A stretch of 33,006 bases of DNA from Chloroflexota bacterium (GCA_016223105.1 JACRPR010000050.1:1-33006), one strand, 5' to 3'. Counted from the stretch's first letter, positions 23,001 to 31,291 are shown. Notes: generated from the sequence alone by a model not told the origin. Program-made: numbers and translations.

Positions 23001-23765
23001 TCACCGGGGCGGCTGAACGACTGCAATTAAATGACCCGCGCAGATCGAAGGCATGATGCGCGCCATAAACTCGATTGGCTGGGACCAACGATCCAAACGT
23101 TCCCAGCCCACCCACTTTGCCAGCAACGGACTAACCACCGGCAACGCGCTAAAGAATGCGAATCCTTCGCCGTACAGACGCGTAATTTCCATTTGCTGTT
23201 CAGCCACAAACGCGCGAAACGAACGAACCGTAAAAAACCGAATATGTGGATCCGCCCAGGGACGCCGCGCTGAAGTCTCCGGGGTTCCGCCGGGCGCAAA
23301 TCCTCCAAACGCGAGACGAAGCCGATTTCCAAAATGCGCGATATTCGGAACTGCCAACAACAATTTTCCAGCGGGCTTGAGCACGCGCTTGATTTCTCCC
23401 AGCACAAAAGCCGGCTCAAACAAATGCTCAACGACCTCGATGCAGATTACGACATCAAACATTGAATCGGGAAATGGTAGCACATTCTCCAAATTATGTT
23501 GTTGCGCCAAAATTCCATGCGTGCGCGCCGACTGAACGGCGACCGAAGATACGTCCAATCCATGATATGCTTGCGCGACGTGGGCAAAGCGCGCCCCATA
23601 GTGCATACCATCGCCGCAACCAACATCCAGCACCACACTTGTTTTGGAAATCAACTGTTCAAACAAAGCAAGTTTGCGCGGGGTCAGTGTCGGATGCGGC
23701 GACCAACTAGTTGGATCCGGCGTCCAATACGAATTATAGTGCGTCTCGGTTGTTTGGGCAGGCAT
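23001..23765 (-). CDS. SAM-dependent methyltransferase
   Basis: This 254-residue class I methyltransferase has SVVLDVGCGDGMHYGARFAHV as motif I (about residues 43-63), YHGLDVSSVAVQSA for cofactor ribose binding and FDVVICIEVVEHLFEPAFVL as motif IV. IKRVLKPAGKLLLAVPNIAHFG follows. The C-terminal half holds HIRFFTVRSFRAFVAEQQ, as in Methyltransf_11/23 enzymes of polysaccharide loci. The N-terminus (THYNSYWTPD) is typical of this glycan-associated subgroup. Start ATG 23765 gives the expected length. It lies 44 bases upstream of DUF268 and 56 bases after the first GT4 gene. Confidence 0.87.
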   Translation of the reverse strand: MPAQTTETHYNSYWTPDPTSWSPHPTLTPRKLALFEQLISKTSVVLDVGCGDGMHYGARFAHVAQAYHGLDVSSVAVQSARTHGILAQQHNLENVLPFPDSMFDVVICIEVVEHLFEPAFVLGEIKRVLKPAGKLLLAVPNIAHFGNRLRLAFGGFAPGGTPETSARRPWADPHIRFFTVRSFRAFVAEQQMEITRLYGEGFAFFSALPVVSPLLAKWVGWERLDRWSQPIEFMARIMPSICAGHLIAVVQPPR

Positions 23766-23821
23766 ATTCGTTTACACTCCAGCCATACATTCTGCAATCG
23801 AAACAATTTGATCCGGCACGA

Positions 23822-24964
23822 TCAGGTTCCCAGGATTTGTTCATAGAATTTCAACAAACGCGCACCGTAATTTTCCCAGGTCATCGGTTCGATGAACGCG
23901 CGCGCGGCGCGTCCCATTTGTGTGCGCGCGTCGCGATGTTCGGCAAGCCACGTCATTTTTTCGGCGATGACGTTCACATCGCGCAACGGCACGACGAAAC
24001 CATCGCGTTGATCGCGCACGAGTGAACCGGCGTTCGGCGTAACGATGCTCGGCAAACCGCACGCCATCGCTTCGTACGTTACGAGCGCGCTCCCCTCTTC
24101 AATCGAAGGAAACACAAACACATCCGCCGATTGATACAACGCGACCGGATCGCCGACGTGACCAAGCCAGCGAATCGTCGCGTCATTTTGGTACGACGCG
24201 ATCACCGGCGCGGCATCCGGCTTGATTTCGCCGGCGATGATCAGTTCCGCGCGATCCAGTCGCGCCGCGCGCCACGCTTGAAGCACGTACTGAATTCCTT
24301 TGCGAAGCGAAACTTGACCGACGAACAACGCGCGAAAATTCGCGCGCGATGATTCGCTCGGCGCGGCGGGGCGAAAACGCGCGGTGTCCACGCCGAGCGG
24401 CAAAAGCAAAATGCGCTCACGGGCGATCCCACGCGCGACGAACGAATCCGCGTTGTACTGCGACGGGACCATAATGTAATCGGCGACGGCAAACTCATCG
24501 AGTGAACGCGCGATCACTTCCGGGCGAACGCCTTGCGCGCGCCAACCCCAGCGCGCCAATTCGTCGCGCAAGAGTTCGTCGCCCTGTAAAATATGTGAGC
24601 CGCCGCGTTCGACAATCGTTTTTGCGCCGCGCGCTTGCGCGACGCGCAATGACGCGCGCGCGTGATTGTTCCAGCCATGAAAAATTTCGCAATCGGGAAT
24701 TTGTCGCGCCGCCCAAACATCAAACCACGCGTCGCCCCACACGTTGAGCCGCTGACTCGCATCATAATTCGCGACGCGCTTGAGCGCGCGTCCGAGCAAA
24801 CCCAGGTCGCGCACATCCGCATCGCGAAATTCATTCGTCTTGGCTGAACTGATGATCAGACGGTGCAACCAACCGCGCCGCGCCAACGCGCGCACTGCGT
24901 TGTACGCGGTATTGCCAATGCCGCCACCGGCGAGACGCGCGTTAATCGCATACGTTACCTGCAC
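23822..24964 (-). CDS. GT4 glycosyltransferase, first polysaccharide gene after udk
   Basis: This 380-residue GT-B transferase opens MQVTYAINARLAGGGIGNTAYNAV, with a glycine-rich acceptor loop. The middle has DCEIFHGWNNHARASLRVAQARGAKTIVERGGSH, typical of a GT4 subgroup. The donor domain has FRALFVGQVSLRKGIQYVLQAW and FVFPSIEEGSALVTYEAMACGLPSIVT, whose E-x7-E is intact. Only 8 bases separate its ATG from the udk stop, and no promoter fits between them. It is therefore very probably transcribed with udk, heading the polysaccharide part of the run. Donor and acceptor are unknown. Confidence 0.88.
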   Translation of the reverse strand: MQVTYAINARLAGGGIGNTAYNAVRALARRGWLHRLIISSAKTNEFRDADVRDLGLLGRALKRVANYDASQRLNVWGDAWFDVWAARQIPDCEIFHGWNNHARASLRVAQARGAKTIVERGGSHILQGDELLRDELARWGWRAQGVRPEVIARSLDEFAVADYIMVPSQYNADSFVARGIARERILLLPLGVDTARFRPAAPSESSRANFRALFVGQVSLRKGIQYVLQAWRAARLDRAELIIAGEIKPDAAPVIASYQNDATIRWLGHVGDPVALYQSADVFVFPSIEEGSALVTYEAMACGLPSIVTPNAGSLVRDQRDGFVVPLRDVNVIAEKMTWLAEHRDARTQMGRAARAFIEPMTWENYGARLLKFYEQILGT

Positions 24965-24972
24965 GGCGAATC

Positions 24973-25596
24973 TTACTTTCCCACCATCGCACTGATCCGC
25001 GCGACGACCATCTCAATCGCGATGAGATTGTGTCCGCCTTCGGGAATGATCACATCGGCGTAGCGTTTGCTCGGCTCGACAAATTCGAGGTGCATCGGGC
25101 GCACGGTCTCCTGGTATTGCGCGACGACCGATTCGACGGTGCGCCCGCGCTCGGTCAGGTCGCGTTGCAACCGGCGGATGAAACGCACATCGGCATCCGT
25201 ATCCACAAAAATCTTGATGTCGAATAATTCGCGCAGAGCGCGATCGGTGAAAATCAAAATGCCTTCGACCAGGATAACCGCGCGCGACTCGACGCGCCGC
25301 GTCTCTTTGCGCCGAACGTGGTGCGCGAAATCGTAGAGCGGTGTTTCGACCAGAGCGCCATCGCGCAACGCACGCAGGTGGGCAACGAGCAAATCGGTTT
25401 CGAGCGAGTCGGGGTGATCGTAATTGATCCGGGCGCGCTCCGCCATTGGCAAATGACTGCGGTCGCAATAGTACGCGTCGTGTTGCACATACGCGATGCA
25501 ATCGCGTCCGACGTGATCGAGGATCGCGCGCGAGACCGTTGTCTTGCCCGAGCCGGAACCGCCGGCAACGCCAATCAAAACGGGGTTCACATTCAC
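24973..25596 (-). CDS. udk: Uridine kinase
   Basis: This 207-residue P-loop kinase of the uridine/cytidine kinase family phosphorylates uridine (and cytidine) to UMP/CMP in pyrimidine salvage. LIGVAGGSGSGKTTVSRAIL is the Walker A region (about residues 7-26). The HDAYYCDRSHLPMAERARINYDHP block is diagnostic for uridine kinase, and YDFAHHVRR, then VILVEGILIF and FVDTDADVRFIRRLQRDLTERG complete the nucleoside and lid parts. GTG 25596 is shown; the second GTG at 25590 may be the true start because the promoter -10 directly touches the first one. No Shine-Dalgarno is present. It heads the leftward polysaccharide run, where it could feed UDP-sugar supply (inference). Confidence 0.93.
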   Translation of the reverse strand: MNVNPVLIGVAGGSGSGKTTVSRAILDHVGRDCIAYVQHDAYYCDRSHLPMAERARINYDHPDSLETDLLVAHLRALRDGALVETPLYDFAHHVRRKETRRVESRAVILVEGILIFTDRALRELFDIKIFVDTDADVRFIRRLQRDLTERGRTVESVVAQYQETVRPMHLEFVEPSKRYADVIIPEGGHNLIAIEMVVARISAMVGK

Positions 25597-25626
25597 ATTA
25601 TACTCGATTCGGTGTTCTAGCGTAAA
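25597..25626 (-). promoter_or_regulatory. udk promoter, probably giving a leaderless mRNA
   Basis: On the minus strand a perfect -10 TATAAT occupies 25602-25597 and is directly followed by GTG AAT GTG. A weak -35 (TTTACG, 25626-25621) is 18 bases upstream. Transcription usually starts 6-7 bases after the -10, which would fall on or near the second GTG. Confidence 0.6.
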
Positions 25627-25657
25627 TGCGTTGGGTGTGCGTCAAAATTTTGGATCG

Positions 25658-25712
25658 GTAGGGGCGAAGCATTTTTCGACGGTAGTTCCGACGAAAAATG
25701 CTTCGCCCCTAC
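25658..25712. repeat. 21-bp-arm palindrome between groEL and udk
   Basis: Arms starting GTAGGGGCGAAGC and ending GCTTCGCCCCTAC are perfectly complementary over 21 bases (25658-25678 with 25692-25712) around a 13-base loop. Repeats with GTAGGGGCGAAGC are known as dispersed hairpins in many bacterial genomes. It lies downstream of the groEL terminator and upstream of the udk promoter. Confidence 0.8.
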
Positions 25713-25727
25713 ACACACCAAAACACA

Positions 25728-25759
25728 AAACCCCTCCCGCAATTTCGCGAGAGGGGTTT
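25728..25759 (-). terminator. groEL terminator
   Basis: Minus-strand stem AAACCCCTC/GAGGGGTTT with an inner CGC/GCG pair, followed on the minus strand by a T-rich tract (TTTTGTGTTTTGG), located 35 bases after the groEL stop. The tail is interrupted, so efficiency is uncertain. Confidence 0.75.
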
Positions 25760-25787
25760 CTGTTTACTGTTTACTGTCTACTGCTGA
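25760..25787. repeat. Four tandem heptamers after groEL
   Basis: CTGTTTA, CTGTTTA, CTGTCTA and CTGCTGA stand in tandem between the groEL stop and its terminator stem. This is the third four-copy heptamer array in the window, again with an unrelated unit. Confidence 0.65.
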
Positions 25788-25793
25788 CCGATT

Positions 25794-27452
<1,659 letters not shown>

Positions 27453-27458
27453 TCAATC

Positions 27459-27550
27459 GTCATTGCGCGGCGCATCCTGAGCCAAGTCGAAGGATACGCC
27501 CAAGCAATCTCCGCCCTGCGAATTGGGGATTGCTTTGCTTCGCGCGCAAC
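27459..27550. repeat. Chimeric palindromic repeat between groES and groEL
   Basis: The 126-base groES-groEL spacer contains a diverged CATTGCGAG-family repeat (GTCATTGCGCGG, CAAGCAATC, GGGGATTGC) related to the one at 205-289. Its left half also holds CATCCTGAGC...CGAAGGAT, a core resembling the MITE-like elements at 12177-12329 and 31065-31208. It looks like a nested or recombined repeat. Confidence 0.6.
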
Positions 27551-27554
27551 AACA

Positions 27555-27860
27555 TTATTTTTCAACAATCGCGAGAATATCCTTCTCGCTCATAATCAAA
27601 CACTTTTTGTCGCCGATCTTGATCTCACTGCCCGAGTACTTGGCAAAGATCACCACGTCGCCGGTTTTCACATCCATCTCGACGCGCTTTTTGCCTTCCT
27701 CATCCCAGCGCCCGGGACCCGCGGCAATCACTTTACCTTCCTGCGGTTTTTCCTTCGCCGTTTCGGGAAGCAAAATTCCACCTGCGGTCTTTTCTTCTTG
27801 ATCGAGCGGTTCGACGATCAAGCGATCACCGAGTGGACGCAGTTTCAATTTGTCTGCCAT
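27555..27860 (-). CDS. groES: Co-chaperonin GroES (Hsp10)
   Basis: This 101-residue GroES has [40 protein letters not shown], containing the mobile loop that contacts GroEL (TAGGILLPE). [20 protein letters not shown] and the final strand [10 protein letters not shown] complete the fold. It caps the GroEL cavity. An AGGAGG Shine-Dalgarno precedes ATG 27860. CIRCE lies about 41 bases upstream and a sigma-A promoter behind it, so HrcA should repress it. It looks complete and ordinary apart from the repeat in the gap before groEL. Confidence 0.97.
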   Translation of the reverse strand: MADKLKLRPLGDRLIVEPLDQEEKTAGGILLPETAKEKPQEGKVIAAGPGRWDEEGKKRVEMDVKTGDVVIFAKYSGSEIKIGDKKCLIMSEKDILAIVEK

Positions 27861-27901
27861 ACTAAATCCTCCTCAACAAAATGTTGTGTGAATTTTTTCA
27901 A

Positions 27902-27928
27902 TTAGCACTCTCTCGTCGTGAGTGCTAG
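27902..27928 (-). promoter_or_regulatory. CIRCE operator of groES-groEL
   Basis: TTAGCACTC-N9-GAGTGCTAG matches the consensus except for the last base. It lies just downstream of the groES -10 box on the minus strand, the standard position for HrcA repression. Confidence 0.95.
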
Positions 27929-27931
27929 ATG

Positions 27932-27960
27932 TTTATACCACAAAATAAAAAATCGTGCAA
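27932..27960 (-). promoter_or_regulatory. groES-groEL promoter
   Basis: Minus-strand -35 TTGCAC (27960-27955) and -10 TATAAA (27937-27932) are 17 bases apart and directly precede CIRCE. The -35 is inside the inverted repeat at 27951-27978. Confidence 0.85.
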
Positions 27961-27978
27961 GTCCTAATTTGCACGATT
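27951..27978. promoter_or_regulatory. Inverted repeat over the groES -35 box
   Basis: AATCGTGCAA and TTGCACGATT are perfect 10-bp arms with an 8-base spacer. The minus-strand -35 lies in the right-hand part of the left arm. It could bind a second regulator besides HrcA; no family can be named. Confidence 0.5.
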
Positions 27979-28005
27979 CAAATTGACTAGAACAAGTTTT
28001 CTGTG

Positions 28006-28033
28006 TTAGCAGACGCACCGTTAAGAGTGCTAG
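28006..28033 (-). promoter_or_regulatory. Degenerate second CIRCE-like site upstream of groES
   Basis: On the minus strand CTAGCACTC-N10-GTCTGCTAA resembles CIRCE with one extra spacer base and mismatches concentrated in the second half. Directly after it, CACAGA repeats the sequence that follows CIRCE in the hrcA leader. It is about 100 bases upstream of the main groES operator and has no clear promoter of its own. Confidence 0.4.
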
Positions 28034-28036
28034 CGA

Positions 28037-28076
28037 GAGAGACCCTAAGGGTTTTCGAAAACCCTTAGGGTCTCTC
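28037..28076. repeat. 40-bp perfect palindrome over the binding-protein stop
   Basis: A 20-bp perfect arm pair (GAGACCCTAAGGGTTTTC core and its complement) spans the stop codon (28065-28067) of the first substrate-binding protein. The plus strand continues GATTTTTTT, so it resembles a rightward terminator, but no plus-strand gene precedes it; as a dispersed palindrome it may simply mark the 3' end. Confidence 0.75.
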
Positions 28077-29354
28077 GATTTTTTTCGCGGCATCGTTCAG
28101 CGCGTCAGCTGGCACTTTGCCATTCGCGACCGCGAGCATCGCGTCCGCGATCGGCACGCGCATCGCACCCCACCCCGCGATGTTCGGTTCGGTTCGCGCG
28201 AACCGGAGCAAATCGAACGCCGCGCCGTACTGCGGATTGGTTTTGATGTACTCGGCGAGCGCGCCGCGCATTGAAGCGCGCGCGGGCAATGTGCCGGTCG
28301 CGCTCTGCCATTCCGCGTTTTCGATCAACCACTGCGCGAAGACGAATGCCGCGCGTTCGCGATCCGGACTCGTCTTGAAGATCGCGATGCTCGGACCCGA
28401 TGCGATCACGACCGGCTCGCGCGTCGTGCGCGGCGACGGCGCGATGCCCCACGCGATTGGTTTGCTTGCCGATTTGATCGCGCGGTCGTACAGCGGCAAC
28501 CCATTCGTCGTGTCGAATGTGAACGCGATTTTGCCGGCGGCGAAATCACTCGGCTCTTGAAACGCGCGCGTCGTGAGGAGCGCGGATTTCTTTTTGAACA
28601 GCTCGCTCAAAAACGTGAGCGTGTCTAGTCCTGGTTTTTGATTAAGTAAAATCGTCTTGCCGTCCGCACTAAAAAATTCGCCGCCGCGATTGTAGAGCCA
28701 GAGCGCGAACGTCGTCGCGTTCGGATTGAGCGCGTAGCACGTCGTGTCCGGGATTTTCGCGATTGCCGCGCACACTTGCGCGAACTCGTCCCAGGTTGTT
28801 GGCGGCTTGGAAAAGCCGCCCCACTTGAGCAAATCCGCGTTATAGTACATCACTTGCAAACTACGCGCGAAGGCGACGCTGTAAATTTTATTGTTCGCGT
28901 GCGGATCGCGATCAATGAACGCCGGAAAAATATCTTTGGCATCGGTCAACCAATCATCGAGCGCGATCACCGCGCCGCGTTGCGCGAACTCGGCAATGTC
29001 GTCCGCGTACGCAAGAATTGCATCGGGTTGATCGTCGCGCGCTTTTTTGATCAGCGCGGCATAATCGCCCTGGTATGCTTCGGCGATTTGAATATCGGGA
29101 TGCGTCGCGTTGAAGTGCTTGACGCGCGCGTTGAACGCAGGGTGATGCGCGTACGGCAACGCGTGCCAAAAGCGCAGAATGATCGGTGCCGGTATTGGCG
29201 TTGGAGATGGTGCAATAGTTGGATGGTTCGATAGTGCGATAGTTGGGGGCGCGGTTGGCGCGCGCGTCGCCGTTGGAGTTGCTGGCGGTGTGGGTGTCGG
29301 CATCGGCGCGCACGCGCCGATCAGGAAAATCAAAAATAAAATTCGGATTTGCAT
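28065..29354 (-). CDS. ABC transporter substrate-binding lipoprotein (carbohydrate, UgpB/MalE-like), first
   Basis: This 429-residue secreted lipoprotein has signal peptide MQIRILFLIFLIGAC with lipobox Cys at about position 15. A Thr/Pro linker (residues about 16-57) is followed by the SBP_bac_1-type domain: LRFWHALPYAHHPAF, then VIALDDWL and YSVAFARSLQVMYYNADLL. TTWDEFAQVC and NRGGEFFSADGKT follow, with GPSIAIFKTSPDRERAAFVFAQWL near the end. It would capture a sugar or glycerol-phosphate-type ligand and deliver it to the permeases. It lacks an obvious Shine-Dalgarno; a hairpin with a U-tract directly precedes the ATG. Part of the linker is encoded by an octamer tandem array (29215-29246). 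The second binding protein upstream is longer and diverged. Confidence 0.88.
   Translation of the reverse strand: MQIRILFLIFLIGACAPMPTPTPPATPTATRAPTAPPTIALSNHPTIAPSPTPIPAPIILRFWHALPYAHHPAFNARVKHFNATHPDIQIAEAYQGDYAALIKKARDDQPDAILAYADDIAEFAQRGAVIALDDWLTDAKDIFPAFIDRDPHANNKIYSVAFARSLQVMYYNADLLKWGGFSKPPTTWDEFAQVCAAIAKIPDTTCYALNPNATTFALWLYNRGGEFFSADGKTILLNQKPGLDTLTFLSELFKKKSALLTTRAFQEPSDFAAGKIAFTFDTTNGLPLYDRAIKSASKPIAWGIAPSPRTTREPVVIASGPSIAIFKTSPDRERAAFVFAQWLIENAEWQSATGTLPARASMRGALAEYIKTNPQYGAAFDLLRFARTEPNIAGWGAMRVPIADAMLAVANGKVPADALNDAAKKIERP
29215..29246. repeat. Four tandem octamers inside the binding-protein linker
   Basis: ATAGTTGG, ATGGTTCG, ATAGTGCG and ATAGTTGG stand in tandem on the plus strand. 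They lie within the linker-coding part of the first binding protein (encoding about TIALSNHPTIA on the minus strand). They match the octamer units at 3904-3927. Confidence 0.6.
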
Positions 29355-29395
29355 AATTCAAAAACTTGGCGGACTGGATCGCTCCAGCCCGCCAA
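29355..29395 (-). terminator. Hairpin and U-tract between the two binding-protein genes
   Basis: Arms TTGGCGGACTGGA and TCCAGCCCGCCAA (one mismatch) form a stem with loop TCGC (29366-29395). On the minus strand the stem is followed by GTTTTTGAATT and then directly by the ATG of the first binding protein. It resembles a rho-independent terminator for the second binding-protein transcript, and would limit read-through into the downstream gene. Confidence 0.65.
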
Positions 29396-29407
29396 CTGTT
29401 TTGCGCG

Positions 29408-29440
29408 AAACCTTCCAGGTCTTGGAGACCTGGAAGGTTT
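29408..29440. repeat. Palindrome AAACCTTCCAGGTC after the second binding protein
   Basis: Perfect 14-bp arms AAACCTTCCAGGTC and GACCTGGAAGGTTT with a 5-base loop start 7 bases beyond the stop of the second binding protein. Similar hairpins with this sequence occur as dispersed repeats in other bacterial genomes. Confidence 0.7.
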
Positions 29441-29447
29441 GAGCGAA

Positions 29448-31028
29448 CTATTTGCCGTACTGCTCCAACTGTTTGTTCACGCGTTGCACGCCTTCTTTCG
29501 CGGCGGCTTCGGGATCGGTTGCCGTGAAATCGGGCGAGGTCTTGCCAGTGTACACCGCGGTCAGCATATTCGAGATCAACCCGCGCGCGCCTTGCCACGC
29601 CGGGGAAATCGGTTCGCGTACGCCGATGCTCATATAGCCGAGCGCTTTTTTGTAAAGCGGCAAAACCAATTCCAAACGCGGATTGGTTTGCTTGACGCGC
29701 GCGGCATCCATCGCGAGGATCGCATCGCGCGCGGATTTGGTCGGCGGGAAGTACGACAAGCGCAGACCAAACTCGACGACGTTATCGCGTTGGAGAATGT
29801 GTTTCATAAACAACCACGCGCCGCGTTGTTTTTCGGCGGTCGTCTTGAACATTGCCATGCTCGGTCCGAAAAAGTTGACGAGCGGTTTGGAACTGCCCGC
29901 CGCCGGGTACGGCGCGATGCTCCATTGGAACGGACCTTCCTTGCGCCCGTTCACACCGTCTTGATAGAACGGCAAGCCCGCGGTCGAGCCGTACGTGAAC
30001 GCAAGTTTGCCATTGCCGAAATCGGCTTGGTCGCCGCGCGTCGTCGTGGATGGATTCTTGGCGTACCCCTTGTCCACGAGATTCTTGAGCCACTTGAGCG
30101 TGTTGATTCCGGCGGCATCGTCGAACGTCGCTTTCTTTTCGTCCGCGCTCGCGTACGTTCCGCCGCGACTAAACACCATCGCGGCAAAGGTCGAGGTCTC
30201 GATGCTCGGCGAATTGATCGCCAAACAATAATTGTCGCCCTTGGTCACGGCGGCGCAAACCTTGTCGAAATCATCCCAGGTTGCCGGCGGTTCGTTGAAC
30301 CCGGCGGCTTTGAGCATATCCGCGTTGTAATACATCACGCTCATCGAGCGTCCCGGCGAAATGCCAAACGTCTTGCCGCCGATTTGGTCGAAGAAGAGTT
30401 CTTGACCGTTGAACAACTTCATTTGCATTTCCGCGAGTTGATCCGCGCTCAAGCCATCTTTCGCGTCTTTGAAATAATCATCGAGCGCGACGACCGCGCC
30501 GGAGGTGTTCCAATCGAACACATCACCAGGATTGCCGGTCGCGATTTCCGGGACCGCGTTCGCCGTGATCGCGGCATTGACCTTGCGACCAATATCCGAC
30601 GTGGTGCCCTGGAAAGTTACGACAACGTAGAACTGCGGATTTTTCGCGTTGAACTCGTCCGCGAATTTTTGCATCATTTCGACTTGTTCGGGCGCGCTAA
30701 AATGATGCCAGACATTGATACGAACCGCGCCCGCGGCGGCAGTAACCGCCGGCGGTCGAAGCGTCGCGGTTGGAGCCGGTGGCTTGGTTGCCGCAGGCGC
30801 AGTCGCCGTGGGTTTGGTTGCTTCCGGCGGCTTGGTTGCCGCCGTGGTCGCCGCGGGTTTGGTTGCTTCCGGCGGCTTGGTCGCTTGCGCGGCTTGCGTC
30901 GGCGCGGTTGTTGGCGCGGGTTTCGGCGCGTCGGTTGGTTTTGGCGCGGGCGTCGGCGTCGGCGCGGCGCACGCGACCAAAGCAATCAACGCGATCACTG
31001 TTAGCACGAACAGCATTTTCGATTTCAT
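29448..31028 (-). CDS. ABC transporter substrate-binding lipoprotein (carbohydrate), second
   Basis: This 526-residue lipoprotein has signal peptide MKSKMLFVLTVIALIALVAC (lipobox Cys about 20). A very long repetitive linker (residues about 21-105) carries TKPPEATKPAATTAATKPPE-type units. The SBP_bac_1-type domain begins at IRINVWHHFSAPEQVEMMQKF (allowing for the linker end) and contains VVALDDYF, then ISPGRSMSVMYYNADML and ATWDDFDKVCAAV. FGPSMAMFKTTAEKQRGAWLFMKHIL follows. It would bind a carbohydrate outside the membrane. A GAGGAG Shine-Dalgarno supports ATG 31028; a longer frame to 31250 is repeat-derived. The permease pair lies upstream, separated by a MITE-like element. Confidence 0.9.
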   Translation of the reverse strand: MKSKMLFVLTVIALIALVACAAPTPTPAPKPTDAPKPAPTTAPTQAAQATKPPEATKPAATTAATKPPEATKPTATAPAATKPPAPTATLRPPAVTAAAGAVRINVWHHFSAPEQVEMMQKFADEFNAKNPQFYVVVTFQGTTSDIGRKVNAAITANAVPEIATGNPGDVFDWNTSGAVVALDDYFKDAKDGLSADQLAEMQMKLFNGQELFFDQIGGKTFGISPGRSMSVMYYNADMLKAAGFNEPPATWDDFDKVCAAVTKGDNYCLAINSPSIETSTFAAMVFSRGGTYASADEKKATFDDAAGINTLKWLKNLVDKGYAKNPSTTTRGDQADFGNGKLAFTYGSTAGLPFYQDGVNGRKEGPFQWSIAPYPAAGSSKPLVNFFGPSMAMFKTTAEKQRGAWLFMKHILQRDNVVEFGLRLSYFPPTKSARDAILAMDAARVKQTNPRLELVLPLYKKALGYMSIGVREPISPAWQGARGLISNMLTAVYTGKTSPDFTATDPEAAAKEGVQRVNKQLEQYGK

Positions 31029-31064
31029 TTGTTTCTTCTCCTCCTGAGAGAATGTAGTTTTGTC

Positions 31065-31208
31065 GTAACTACTCAGCCAGCATCCTGAGCGGAACGAAGT
31101 GGAGTCGAAGGATGCGGTCGTTTGTACAGGACGTCGCTCCGCAAGCCCCCTTCGACTTCGCTCCGCTCCGCTCAGGGTGCTTGCTCCGCTCTTGGGCTGA
31201 GCAGTTAC
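31065..31208. mobile_element. MITE-like element, copy 2
   Basis: The 144-bp element has ends GTAACTACTCAGCC and GGCTGAGCAGTTAC, matching those of copy 1 at 12177-12329, and shares the internal CATCCTGAGC and GTCGAAGGATGCGG segments. It stands 36 bases upstream of the second binding-protein start, so it may have separated that gene from the permeases or brought its own transcription effects. Confidence 0.75.
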
Positions 31209-31223
31209 GTTTTGTCGTTCAAT

Positions 31224-31239
31224 TACGCAAACGGTTAAA
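31224..31239. promoter_or_regulatory. Possible LacI-family operator
   Basis: GCAAACGGTTAA (in TACGCAAACGGTTAAA) resembles the central CG of LacI/CcpA-type operators with one well-preserved half. It is located between the permease genes and the second binding protein. The match is weak and no LacI gene is in the window. Confidence 0.2.
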
Positions 31240-31270
31240 TGAGTTTGCACCTCCTAACTCAAAGGATGTT

Positions 31271-31291
31271 GGACAAATTGACAATTTGTCC
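31271..31291. repeat. Short palindrome abutting the MalG-like stop
   Basis: GGACAAATTG and CAATTTGTCC form 10-bp perfect arms around one base. The right arm reaches the first base of the permease stop. It is a relative of the palindromes after hrcA and dnaK. Confidence 0.7.

Noticed and set aside
25658-25712. Palindrome considered as the groEL terminator
   Set aside because: It lacks a downstream T-run on the minus strand, and a better stem with a T-rich tail lies closer to groEL at 25728-25759.
29349-31004. A 551-codon open frame opposite the second binding protein
   Set aside because: It is the same antisense artefact, with an Arg-rich composition and a Gly/Arg tail opposite the Pro/Thr linker.
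31029-31250. N-terminal extension of the second binding protein
   Set aside because: It is encoded by the MITE-like element and would bury the signal peptide inside the protein; a good Shine-Dalgarno precedes ATG 31028.
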